Below are positions 1-10,851 of a stretch of 22,154 nt of DNA, in pieces (within the stretch, counting starts at the first letter, position 1; every line of letters begins with the position of its first letter). This stretch comes from Hypsibius dujardini (taxonomy: Eukaryota > Tardigrada > Eutardigrada > Parachela > Hypsibiidae): positions 1 through 22,154 of the forward strand of contig LRSR01002335.1 in the NCBI GenBank assembly GCA_001579985.1. The letters are read 5' to 3'. The notes beneath the pieces are model-generated. The model made no database searches. It had not been told where the DNA came from and worked only from the letters and a program-made list of their open reading frames with translations. The position numbers were made by a program, and so were the translations under genes.

Positions 1-208
1 TTTATGTTTGTGTATTCTATTTATAACACACTAGCTTATCTGTACAAACAGGTGATTCATGGGAAGGGGATAAATAAAAAAGGTATGGATCATGGCACAT
101 TGCATCGTTATTAAGAAGAATCAAAGAAAAAGGAACTTCGTGAGAATTCCGCGACCGAAACTTTCCCTCAATGCTGCATTGATATATTCTAAGTGCGGGG
201 AAGGTACG

Positions 209-3200
209 TTATTCTGCATTCGTTCGTTCTTGGTAAGAAGTGTTGGGGTTTAAATGGCCGTGTCCTATTGCGACAAATGCAATGCCAGTGTTAAAATTTT
301 GCCTGCCCTTTTTGGGAAAGAGTTGAGCGTGACCAACCATCATGCCAGAGTCGTCCAAAAAGCTCATGGCATTCTCATCTTGCACATCCCGAGGACCTCC
401 GCTATCAAATCCACCTTGCATTGCCGCCGCGGTATGATCTCCTCTTCCCATGACGTCCATTATTTGGCTAATTATTCCCCTCTTGCGATGGCCTGTGGGT
501 GAGTAATGCTCTTGATTGGAATCAGTCGGTGAAGGAATTCGGCCCGAGTTGGAGTGCTCGTCGATTGCCTTTAAAAAGGAGCCCTCCTTTTCCGCCTAAA
601 ACCATTAAGGGAACCCTATATAAATATATGCAGTTTATGCTGGCTTTTGAAAGGGTGCTGATCATTTGATATACCGAACGCTGTTTCGATAGGCGGTGCG
701 CGGCTAGAACGGCCTGTGTGTGAGTTATTTCTGCCAATTCATCTGCAAAGACCCACGACTTTCCTTCTACCAGTTATGTATCGTGTATGTTTTATCAGCA
801 AGCGCACCTATAATATCCATTTCCTCCTTGTCCTTGTGACCCTCATAAGTATTCTGTAGGATATTTCGCACCTGCAACCGATAGAGAATGAACAGTTGCA
901 ATCCTCAGGAAGAGGAAATATTAGGGTACTTCATCATTCATCAAAACAGAGAAGCAGAGGAGGCTCGAGCCCTGGAGGATGCTGAATATGGCGAAGAGGA
1001 ACTTGAGAACGGTGGAATGTAGACGCAGGGCAACCAATAAGCAGCAGTACATGGCTAGGACCGTTCCCCATTGTGATCGCCCGGCTTTCATGTAGTTCCT
1101 GCCGAATAAATGTCAAATACAATTTCCATCGGATACGCGACGTGTAACCTAATTGTTTTTAAGGGAAACACTTACACGACGAGTTTATTGCCTTTCTCAC
1201 TCAGAGAATAGGAGCTCTGCATGTACTCTTTCAGAGCAATCACCTTCATCAGCAGAGTGACCTGTGGAACGATTTGCAAATACTGCACATTTAGCTGCGC
1301 TTCTTTCTTTTATTTTGGAGTCGATGGAGTATGAAGCGGTAACGTACAAACACAATGCCGACACCAGGTCCTCCGACGATCAAGAACCAGTCCCACGACA
1401 CAAAACAGGCGCCTTTGTGGAAGAACTGAAAACACACAAAGTTATGATGGATGAACTCACTTCGATCCGAGTCATTGCATCTGGTTCTGTACTTTGTCTC
1501 CCTTGGTTAATGCTCCTATCAGCACTGGAATGATCGGTACGACTATGGAAAATAAGTATACATAGTTAGATTGGACTGAGACCTGACAACTATACGGTAA
1601 CTGCTGCTTCAAACGCACCCCATCCCATAATCATGAATTTGATAACAGATCCATCTTCAACTTCGTCATTGTTGTGAACTGAAAAGAAGAGACATGTTAT
1701 GACTTCAAATTATGGCGCGTCCTTCGGGAATTGGCCGAACTTCAAATATTTTTTTAGTAATCAGTACCGGAATAGGTGACAACACTGTATATGTGGAACG
1801 CTTGATGAAAGGAACAAAAGGCGGATTAAGTAATGCATGTGGTTCAGGAAAATGAATTGTGCGTTGTGTACGTTCGGTCAATATCACATACCGTACACTG
1901 CACGCGCGTTTTCTTACCTTGATTCATCATCCAGCAGAAAAGGCACAATATAAAGTAGAGTGTGGCGATAGTGAAGACCCGACAGGGAATCTGAAACATG
2001 CATGCATCATTACAAACCCCCGTCCATCTGGAAGCTTCAAGTTTACATAAACCAACCAAGAATTCGTGGAGATCGATGCCGCACATCAAAGACAATTGAG
2101 CAAAGCCCACGGCGAGGGCCGTGTTTTTGTGTAGCGAAGATGTGTTGGATGTAGTTCTACAGGTTGAGAAAGAAACGTTAAATTTGCCACTTGATTCCTT
2201 GTTAAAAGGAAACTACCAAAAGCTTACATACCGCAGAAAGACAAGAATGCAGAATCCGAGGAGAGAACACAGAGCAGACATTGCACATCCAAAGTAGGTT
2301 GCCCAATTCATAAAGTAAATGACAATTTTCTCCTCGACCCACTGTCAAACAATAACAGAGCCCGGCTGTTTTTAGATGAGCCCCCAGGAAAGTAGAAAGG
2401 TCTATATTAGGAAAGTCGTAATAAGTCTGACTTACATTGGGATCGTACATATCAGTCGTGACCCCGTAAAATGAGCCAGAGTCCTTGAAAAGTTAATCAC
2501 AACAATTGGGATCTAATAATTGTAATTAGTGTAAAATTGTAATCCTTACTTCGCACGTGCACATAGCCCGACTAATGGTAGTGTGGAGCCGCACACAGTT
2601 TTGTTTCGCGAATTTGTATACGAACCTGCATCCAGATCAGATGCATACAATAATGGCTGATGTTATTAAGCAAGTCCACGGTTTGACTTACCCCTTGCGA
2701 ATCTTTTCATATTGAAGCCGGAAGCATTGCGAGTCGGAAATATTTTTAGTCTGCGTGTTAATACAAGGCGGTGCGGGATATAAAAGGCAATCTGTTGGTT
2801 GAAACTTGAAAGATTCTTACTCACCGATAAATAGCTGAAGGTAGTAACGATGTCTCGCTGAACCATAGGAGATGGATCTTCCGGAAAGAACCGAATCAAA
2901 TAGAGAGCAGAATTAAGTGCGTCCTCAGTTGGCTTCTTTTCTCTCTCGTAGGCTGGGTTCGGCAGAAACTCGCTCACATTTCCGATGAAAATGGTTGTTA
3001 CTACGAATGCTAAAACCCCATCGTCAGTTAGGGCGCATATTGCAAGGTTTATTTTCAAGTGTTATCCAATACATTTTTATTCATTTTTCATTGATTTTAT
3101 ACTGACCGCGTTTTTTAGACAAGCTTGATTTTCCCAGCCAAACATTTTTCTTGATAATGGCTCTAGTTTCTGAGAACCCTTGAAGCAGTTGATCTTCTCG

Positions 3201-6200
3201 TGGATAGCGGAGGGTTGAAGAATGATTGGAAAAGTGAACTTCCATTCGTATTGCCATCGAAAGAAATGGGCCTCCCTCCTGTGAACATTTTTAGCAAATG
3301 CCCGTTGATCGGGTTAACCCAAAAATTCTTTCACGAGATGCCTGCTGCTATGCATATTGATTTATGTACCTGATCCATTGACGTTTTGCTCATAACCTAG
3401 AAGAAGCGAAAGTTTTAACTGCAAATACTAACCAAAGCAGTACCAGAGAGTGTCAAAAGCTCAGCTGACCTGAGAAAAATTTGCGGCAATTGGGGCGCTA
3501 CGTTCAACCACAACATCACGAAGAAGGACACCAGCGTGAATATCCACGAAAGTTCTGCAAAAGGTATGAAAAAATAAGCTTGCACTCGGGCAAAACTGAA
3601 AGGCTTTATCTCACGTCATGATGCTGAACAAGTGCACCAAAGATTGGCCAAACGGCTTGGTCAACTTCCACGCCTTCTCATTCCCTCCTCCTGGCAGCAG
3701 ATTATTCTGAAAAAGATGGACATCATTATAGTTGACGTTTCAGAGAAGAAGCCCGCGATTCATCTTACAAAAACAGTGACGAATTGAGCCATGAAGACTT
3801 TAATATCAGTGGAGTTGGGATAGAGTTTGGTGCTCTGCTCATTCTGAGAGCGTTCTACCAACCAATTCCGGTTTCGAATTCGATCCGCCTATAAAGACAT
3901 TTCCTGCTGCTGTTCTGTTCTCGTTTCAGTTATCAGACGATACTGACCTGAAACTCCAAGATGAACTCGGCCACCTGAAAACAGAAGAAAGATTATTACA
4001 TGTTTGATTTCAGACATGCCGCGATTTAGTACCTGAATATATGCTGAAAGGTCATTAGGGGTGTGACTAGCCGTGGGTTTGGTTACGTTGATTAAACGCG
4101 CAAGAAAGGGAAAGATGACATCGTATGTAATGAGCTTGTTCTGAGAAAGATCCCGGGCCTGTCAGAAGAAACGGAAGGGCATGTCATTGCATTAGCCTCC
4201 GTCCGTGTAGACTTACAATATTTTTTCTCACCCGGATAATTTGCTCCTTGGTTTCGGAACTGAGACAGGCATCGATGACCGGCATGGCCCATTTGCCCTT
4301 GTTCCCGGCGGCAGGTGTGATTTGACATTGCCGAGTCGCCACCAGGCCGTCAACCTTGGCTTTGCCTGGGCATTCCACCTCAACCGTTTTACTGACTTCC
4401 GTCCGTGGCCAATGAACATTTTCAATCATCTCCTCCCGACAACGAGCTCCTAACCAATTAATGCGGTATGTATTGCAATTATCCTACATCACAGTCAAGT
4501 GTTAATATGCGTACCCTTAATGACGCTGCAGTATCGATCGCAAGTCACTTCGTCATCTGTCCATTCGCCGAAGCAGCGGTCTGAAACTCAGATTCAAGTG
4601 AAATGGTTAAGAAAGACAACTCAGCTGTGGAATTGCATACCTCAATGACGACAATAACAAACTGTGAAACCTTTTGACTTACTGTAAACCCCAGAGGGCC
4701 AACGAAGCTTTACAGCTCCCCGTGTTCCATCACGAAAGTCAGTCCAACGAATGGCGGTTCTAAATAAAATGTATGCCGATTGTGTTTTTAGATTTTACTA
4801 GTACTGTAACGGATTGTTTCTAAGGATTTGGGAATAGCCGGCAGAACTTACCCGCAGTACTTAAGATGACAGTCCTTCATAATCATTCGGACCTCTCGAA
4901 CGGGTAGAACGGTGAACCAGACGTTAAAGTGGCTAAGGTCCATCTGTAAGCTCTGCTCCGGCTCTTCCGACTCAGCATCCCATCGCCCCGAGTTCTTTTG
5001 ATTGGAAAAGTAATGAGATCGCGCTCCCAGAGTCGTTTCGCCTATTATAACAAATATACTGTATGAACGAAACCTTTTTCGGTTATCATCCAGCTCTGCT
5101 TGATTTCACATTAAGTTTATTTACCTGAGGCCGGCAGTAGAAGACCTTGAATAAAATTATTTTCTTTAAGCTATTCTTAACATTTCAGAGGTCCCTAGAT
5201 TTTTGCTTACCGGACCCAAAATGTCCTCCGGCACCTTTCTGACCAAGCTTGGAACCTGAAACATGACTCAAGTATAGGCTGCGGCGGGCGAGGTCACAGA
5301 AGGTGAATCTTACTGTCTGAAAGGACGTTATATTTTCCTCCTTTTGAGTCCCAAGAAAACGTCACATGCTTCCAAACATTTTCTTGCGTCATAAGTGGAC
5401 CAACATTGAGAGTTTCGTTGTATATCTTAATGACGAGTGACCCAGCCTCGAGTTTTAAATAAAATATATTAGGATGCTCCCTGTAATAGTAAAAATTAAT
5501 AATGCAGGATCCAGAGGATTTTTATAAAACAAAAAGTCGTACTTGACGGAATATGACACAATGTAGCCGCTGCTGTGCCGATTGCGAACTCGAAGCCAGA
5601 AGGTCATTGTGACTGCAAACATCAGAATGCTCGATTACAGTAAAAAATATCCCATTGTATTTTTATTGTATCTGTTTCTCACACGAATCCAAGGCACGTA
5701 GGGGCTTTCCAACCAAAATGGCGTACTGTGATTTGGGACCACCTCTGAATTCCAGAAGGGAATTCGTAGATACCGCTGAAATTAACAACTTCGTAACAAG
5801 AACACAGTAACGGTATAATACAATGCACTTGTGGGCATATTTGCTATTGAATGCATAACATATCGCACTTTAGTGTTCTAGAATGTCATCTACTGAAATG
5901 TCTATCTACTGAAATTATAGTATATTGGCGTGAGGAAAGAGAAAATAACTTAAAATAATTGCACTGGCAGGCACTTACAGTCCAGACAAACCGATGAATG
6001 TCATTAATTAAGAAAATACGTACCAATGCACATTCCTTGGGAGTTATATTCGAAACCTGGTCCACACTGAAAAGGGGTTTAGTGATGCATACAGTACGTT
6101 GGTTTCATGTGACATGGATAGAGGGACCCTTACCATACACTGATACCTAAGTACGATCAAAGAAATATTTGGTTAGTTATACTCATTTGTGTTACAGAGC

Positions 6201-6376
6201 TGTGATATTTACCCATTCGAAGATTCCTTGCATTCCGGTACTTTGTAGTAGCGAGAGTCACAGTATAAGGTGAAGTTCTTATCGTTCAAGTGGGCGAGCT
6301 CCACTTTAGCCCCGCTGCAGCTTAGTGCATAGAGAATAAACACAACACCGATTCGTAGGACAAAGTCTTTGGTCAT
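209..6376 (-). CDS. Adhesion G-protein-coupled receptor (EGF-PTX-HRM-GAIN-7TM), 34 exons
   Basis: Cell-surface receptor. Coding exons (high to low): 6376-6213, 6146-6134, 6066-6024, 5775-5683, 5612-5548, 5476-5314, 5255-5211, 5145-5125, 5041-4852, 4759-4683, 4580-4515, 4449-4217, 4158-4033, 3974-3948, 3888-3769, 3706-3615, 3554-3470, 3396-3370, 3278-3107, 3009-2825, 2750-2692, 2625-2550, 2483-2436, 2341-2232, 2156-1918, 1800-1768, 1678-1619, 1542-1493, 1425-1348, 1261-1176, 1098-930, 871-808, 742-675, 595-209. All introns are GT-AG and phases agree, giving 3534 nt and 1177 aa. Signal peptide about 1-22; EGF-like Cys cluster 41-72; pentraxin-like domain 78-275 (NSLLEF, FNVWFTVLP, Cys260/Cys265); HRM-like 317-376 (HWP, VECPG, ATRQC, GKWAMP); GAIN 380-725; GPS Cys678/699/711/713; TM1 at 736 (IVIYFMNWATYFG), TM2 LHKNTALAVGFAQ, TM3 to CWMMNQ, TM4 GWVVP, ECL2 Cys901, TM7 LKFLFAIFSILQG. 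Tail 1010-1177 is hydrophilic. Architecture resembles the ADGRD/ADGRG groups; orthology is not resolved. Small-exon boundaries, especially exons 2, 6, 26 and 28, are the least certain parts. Confidence 0.9.
2436..2750 (-). other. GPS motif and tethered-agonist exons of the adhesion GPCR
   Basis: Three exons (2750-2692, 2625-2550, 2483-2436) encode the GPCR proteolysis site just before TM1. The four GPS cysteines are seen (Cys678, Cys699, Cys711, Cys713 in CFRLQYEK ... NCVRL ... AMCTCE). The tripeptide expected to be His-Leu-Thr/Ser is Asp715-Ser716-Gly717, followed by SFYGVTTDM. The tryptophans typical of the motif are also absent. In the family, His and Thr/Ser are needed for self-cleavage, so this copy is inferred to stay uncleaved. 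Spacing C-x-C-x4-F matches the normal motif, so alignment is not in doubt if the exon joins are right. Confidence 0.75.
4217..4449 (-). other. HRM exon with two in-frame 5' splice sites 15 nt apart
   Basis: This exon of the adhesion GPCR carries the hormone-receptor-like domain. Reading on the minus strand, a GTGAGA donor would end it at 4232, and a better GTAAGT donor ends it at 4217. Both leave phase 0 and join to 4158, so the products differ only by the five residues VRKNI. The gene model here uses 4217. Confidence 0.5.
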
Positions 6377-7916
6377 GGCGAAACGGAATGGAAAGACTAC
6401 GTTCTCCGCAAAATCAACTTATCAAACTTTGATATGCTCCATCCAGCATTTTATGAACGAAATAAAGATGGCCTCATCACAACAGACAGCTATTTTGTAG
6501 TTAGGTGAGGAAAAGAGGGATAACGGATCTTTCAGCTCAGGCGCCTCGGGGTCCCAGGGTACAGTACTAGTAGTTTTTGCACCAGTTCCCCGTGGTTGTT
6601 ATATAAAGCCCGGAGCGCGATCCCATCAGTTCGTTCACCGTCCTCCCTCCATTCATGCAGGATGGGGTCTGCGTTTTATTTTAAACAGGGGGAGAGGGGA
6701 GAGAGAAAGAGAGGAGAGGAAGGAAGAAGTAGCGTGCGAACAGCAGTAGTCTCGGTTACTTGTTGTTCGATCGGCTTTTTTGTGTGTGCATCCATAACGG
6801 GAACAGAAATGCGTTCAGGGAAGGAAAGAGCTGCCAGTCCAAACAGATGGAATTTCTCCCCTCGAGTTGGCTCTTTCACTTGGATATTCGCTATGCCGTA
6901 GTTGGAAAAATGTGGCGCGCAAAAATCGATTAGACCCGTCGAGGCGCATGTCATATTTCCCTTGTGCCGCATTTCCGATGGAACTCATCATTTGACTAAT
7001 GTTTGGTAGGTAGAGTTGCCGAGTTGTGCCTTGTGCGTGCGAGAAAGCACACGGTCTTTTGACTGGTTCAGAGCACCGCAAGCTGCAAGAACCCTATCCT
7101 CTTTCTGGTTAACGTCACTCAATCATGGACAAACCCAGCACTATTTATTCACGGGCTTGGTCCGCCCTTTAGAGTGAGATCAATAATCTCAGTCGGTCCA
7201 GGTTATATTGTTCATGGTTCGTTGGGCACAATTCCGCTTACCAGAGAAGGCGCGTACGACAGCGCCTCCTACAGGGAATCGGATTACGTGGTAATCGAGG
7301 CTTGTATTATATTATTGGTAGTGCCCGTTCATTACGGACCGGTCACCGTTAGATTGAGGTTCCACACATGCATTTATGCATTCAGCAAATCAGGATAAAA
7401 TTTTTTATGACGTTTAGCAGTTTAACTTGCATGACCAAAAGCTTATTGGCCAAGAAAAGGATGATTAGGACTTGTTCAGACACGCATAGAATTCCTCCCA
7501 CAACTGCCCAGTGTCAGTGTCAGTACCTACCTAATGTCGTGGCCTAAAGAAGGATTTTCGTGTTTGCCCAGGTGTTGCCACAAATGAGTATGCCAGATTG
7601 GCTAAGTCGATACTTCACACACACAAAGCCATTTTTCTTGTAAAACAAAGCTGTTTAAGCTACACCGCCCAATTATTAACTGACACCGGTATTGGGGACT
7701 TAGTTGGGGTCTAAGTGTGAAGGAAAGATCTAGCCGAACAGTCAGCACACCGGTCAGCACTCAACTTTTCCTTAATGTCCTGCTCCAACACATGATCGGT
7801 GGAATTTTACCTGCACAGATTACAAGAGACACTTATTTCGTGCAGAGGATTGAGGTAGCAGAACTTACCGGTCTGTGCCTTCCTATTGACCTGACGGAAA
7901 CTGCATCCATCACCTG
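6377..7916. other. Intergenic region upstream of the receptor gene
   Basis: This is the 5' flank of the receptor gene. Besides the plus-strand TATA/initiator-like site at 6600-6632, I see a purine-rich GA run at about 6690-6725 and a short CAGTGT duplication near 7511. No reading frame shows a recognisable domain; the open frames at 6596-6901, 7174-7398 and 7717-7950 look like chance ORFs. No clear TATA box is seen on the minus strand before the receptor start. Confidence 0.6.
6600..6632 (+). promoter_or_regulatory. TATA box plus initiator-like site on the plus strand
   Basis: TATATAAAG at 6600-6608 is followed by a TCAGTT initiator-like hexamer whose A is at 6628, giving arthropod-like TATA-to-start spacing of about 26-28 nt. 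It lies about 225 bp upstream of the receptor start codon and points away from it. No convincing coding exon follows, so it may drive an unseen or non-coding transcript, or be chance. Confidence 0.35.
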
Positions 7917-8072
7917 TACTGTACTGCCGCGATTAAACCGGTCAGTTTAGCCGCGCCTCCGTCACACGCGCCTGTGTGTTGAGTGAGCACACACACACAC
8001 ACTCACACTCACACAGGTCGAATGAGCTGCCCGGGTGCAAAAGGTGGCCGGTTTAATCGCGGCAGTACAGTA
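7917..8072. mobile_element. Tc1/mariner-like MITE with TA duplication
   Basis: A perfect 23-bp terminal inverted repeat (7919-7941 against 8048-8070, beginning CTGTACTGCCGCGATTAAAC) is flanked on both sides by TA (7917-7918 and 8071-8072). The body is 152 bp with no coding capacity and contains a CA-rich microsatellite. TA target duplication and a short TIR are typical of Tc1/mariner-derived non-autonomous elements. The superfamily is inferred from the target site only. Confidence 0.75.
7988..8016. repeat. CA-rich microsatellite inside the MITE
   Basis: A run of about seven CA units is followed by CACT/CACA variants. It sits in the loop between the inverted repeats of the 7917-8072 element. 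Confidence 0.8.
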
Positions 8073-8114
8073 CTTCACAACCGATGCAAACGATTCAGTG
8101 ACTACCATCAGTGT

Positions 8115-8910
8115 AGTGTTTTTTTAATATATTAATAGACATATTAAAATACCCCTATTTTTGGCTTTTTGAATTTTAATTAATATATTAAAATATTAAA
8201 TTAAATGATTTTTTGAAGAGGGTATTAAATTAAAAAGTAATTAAAACATCAGCTGCCGGTAAGTTATTAATTTGAATATTAGAATTGCAACCGTTTCAAT
8301 ATTAATATATTAAATGACTTCTTTTCATTTTAATATATTAAAAATTGGCTCTGGTATTTTAATTGACAATTGAAATCGGTCCTCGTTCAATTCAAAAGAG
8401 TTCAGTTCAGTGCAGTACATGTGACATGTCAGTGTATCTCATGAAACGTGAACTGGTCACGTGATTGTTGCGTATGGAATCCGCACGTGTGCGTTCAAGT
8501 AATTTAGTATGAGTGTTTGTCAGCCATTGCCTGCGTTGATTGCTTGAAACCGCGAAGCACTCAAATGTAGCTTGAATTTGACTTTTAGATTTGGAGAAGT
8601 TCTTCATTTTCGTTTGAGGTCTCCGAAGATTAGTAGCTTTTTATCATGGTTAATATTGGCGAAATAACCGTCAAACGAACGGTTAAACGAACAAACGGTT
8701 TCTGTTAATCTTCAGTTCCGCTGGCTAGCTGGCTAAAAAATCCCATGCATTGAATATTTTTTATCGTTGAAAATATTAATATATTTTAATATAAAACATG
8801 AAGAATTTTAATTGTATTAATATATTATAATACAGCGGCCAAATGTTTTTTATTAAATTAAAAAGTAATTTAAATTATTTCTTGGGCAAATATATAGTAA
8901 TATATTTTAA
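8115..8910. repeat. AT-rich block with repeated TTAATATATTAA palindromes
   Basis: The 12-bp palindrome TTAATATATTAA occurs exactly at 8124-8135, 8180-8191, 8302-8313 and 8330-8341. Diverged copies lie near 8776, 8817 and 8898. A 20-bp segment at 8223-8242 is repeated directly at 8851-8870. The middle (8400-8760) is of normal composition. This could be a degraded foldback or satellite-like element with its arms at the two AT-rich ends. No coding sequence is seen. Confidence 0.6.
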
Positions 8911-8949
8911 TTGAGTGAAAAAAGAGATATTAAAAAAACACTACATCAG

Positions 8950-9180
8950 TGGTCACCATCAAATCAACAGCAAAATCGGCTATGTGAAAGGAATTGGGGT
9001 CCCGCTCGAGCAGTACTTGGCAGTGGGAAGACCATCCCGCGGAATGCCATCTTCGGCAGCGCCAAATACGGTAGTGTAACGAGCAAGCAATAACTGCAAC
9101 CACGCAACCATGGGGCTCTACCACGCTTTAATTCAACCGCACTTAAACTAGTGCTCGGCTAATGCCAAGGAAGTTTTTGG
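8950..9180 (+). pseudogene. Possible relic of a non-LTR retrotransposon reverse transcriptase
   Basis: Reading from the ATG at 9110, the frame gives MGLYHALIQPHLN, a stop, then CSA. This resembles the conserved stretch near the end of the LINE reverse-transcriptase domain, where a Tyr normally stands at the stop. Upstream, in another frame, GSGKTIPRN loosely resembles the segment that usually precedes it, at the wrong spacing. The fragment has a stop, a frameshift and no continuation, so if real it is a dead scrap. The match is from memory of the family and is short. Confidence 0.3.
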
Positions 9181-10851
9181 GAAAACAATTGCGACAGGGG
9201 GGTTGATAATTCATCACGCAAATGTTATTTTCTTACTCCCCGACATTAACTACACTGTACGGTCGGTATGCGAACGATGGAGAGAGAAGCAGTATGGCTG
9301 TATCAGATCGTGTTTTCAAATCCAACATCCCAACCTCAAACATGAACAAGTGCCTGTCAGCCAAGATCTTAGCGCCATGAGTAATTAATTTAACGAGACC
9401 GAAAACCAAGATAGCCGCACTAGAAATCAAAATTGGAAGAATTGCTACTTCATACCGTCAGCTCTCCGATCATATGTCTTTTGTTCTTTTGTTTGCGAGA
9501 ATTTGTCTATCATTCGACTCCTACCAGAAATATCTTTGCTGCTAGAGATTGACCTGTCGTCAGCTGACGTTTCAGTTTTTACCAGAAGTTGTATATTTGT
9601 CCACTAAACATTATATCATTTATATATACGTATTTATGAGATAGATATAGAACACTGGATAAGTAAACTGACAACGATAAACAAAGTCGTTTGTTTCCAA
9701 CTTATTCGTTCTCATTTTTAACGAAACACTACAGCCTACTACATCGTATTTCGACTCGAGGGGGTTAGAATAAAAATTTATTTTCTCCCGGGTGAGTAGT
9801 GAGTCTTGTACTGGTACTAAAATCATGGGTATGCATTCATGCCTTAGATAGACCATGAGCAGCCGGGTCTGTCCCCTGTGCTGTGTTCTAGCAAATGTAG
9901 CCGAAAGCTGTTATCTGTGCAAGAGCGGCAGAAAATGGTCAAATGGGGAATCTAGTGTCCAGGCCGTTAATCCATTAATCCCGTCCTAGAGGATGCCCTG
10001 TTTAGGTTTCTGGAGATGGATTAGGCACAAATCCATAAGGATTTACTCTTAATACCTGCCTCTTATGCGCTTTGTTCTTTTGTTGGGGCAATTTGAGGCT
10101 TTTATTGTTAACATATCACACCAGGGTCTGTATAGATGTGTTCAAGCTCAATAGAGAAGAGAGGGCTGCCGTGTCCGGTGACAATATGCAAACAATTTCC
10201 GGCACAATCAAGGCTCACATTTTAAGTGAAACATTATTGACCACCGAACTCAAACAAACTCACCAAAAAGCCTGATTGAATGAACTTCCCTTGTTTGTCC
10301 AGTTCCGGATCAAATTGCCCATTTGTTCTCGCCAAGAGAGCAGATTCTCGACCAGAGCTCCGACCAAAAGGAACCAATCTTGACACTACTGGTACGTACA
10401 GTACTTGTACTTACAGATGGGCAAATGCATAATACAGAATTACGGGAGCGAAGAGGAAATAGTGCCATCGATCAGAGGGAAAGACCATGTAACTCAAACA
10501 AAGGACTCGTGTCGGTTGATTTGTCGGCTGGTTAAAATAGGCTCTCCCCAATTCAGACTACTGGAACAAGCACGCGGAAACAATGTCGAAAGAGACGATT
10601 CACCAAGAGGTGGAAACGAATTACTTGAAGCAAAAGTTGAATATCCAACTGACTTGTTATTCCTTGGCAGCTCACAAAAATGTCGCTCACAAAAATCTTT
10701 GAACACCAAAATAATACAGTAAGAATATGAAAATACCTTAGATCATGATCCGGAGATGAACATTTTGGTAGACAAGTCAATTTCTCTGGCGTACAAATGA
10801 ATCGAAACATTCTGGGGCCAGTGGCAGATTGAGGTCGGTAAAAAGCCAAAC
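9181..10851. other. Intergenic stretch, no gene seen
   Basis: No recognisable protein, RNA gene or clear repeat was found. ORFs at 9203-9388, 9620-9856, 10072-10275, 10405-10722 and 10553-10939 overlap one another on opposite strands and match no family I know. A segment on the minus strand at about 10814-10740 has exon-like splice edges, but it could not be joined in phase to the candidate gene beside it. Confidence 0.5.

Noticed and set aside
4640-4682. Possible 21-nt exon (minus) between receptor exons 10 and 11
   Set aside because: It would need a 21-nt intron before it, far below the 58-nt minimum seen elsewhere.
5981-6000. GTAAGT donor-like site in the minus strand between receptor exons 3 and 4
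   Set aside because: There is no AG between it and the preceding exon's donor, so no exon can end there. Joining exon 3 to exon 4 directly keeps phase.
6596-6901. 101-aa plus-strand ORF after the TATA-like site
   Set aside because: Low-complexity Arg/Glu-rich run from a GA tract, no domain, and it overlaps an equally long ORF on the other strand.
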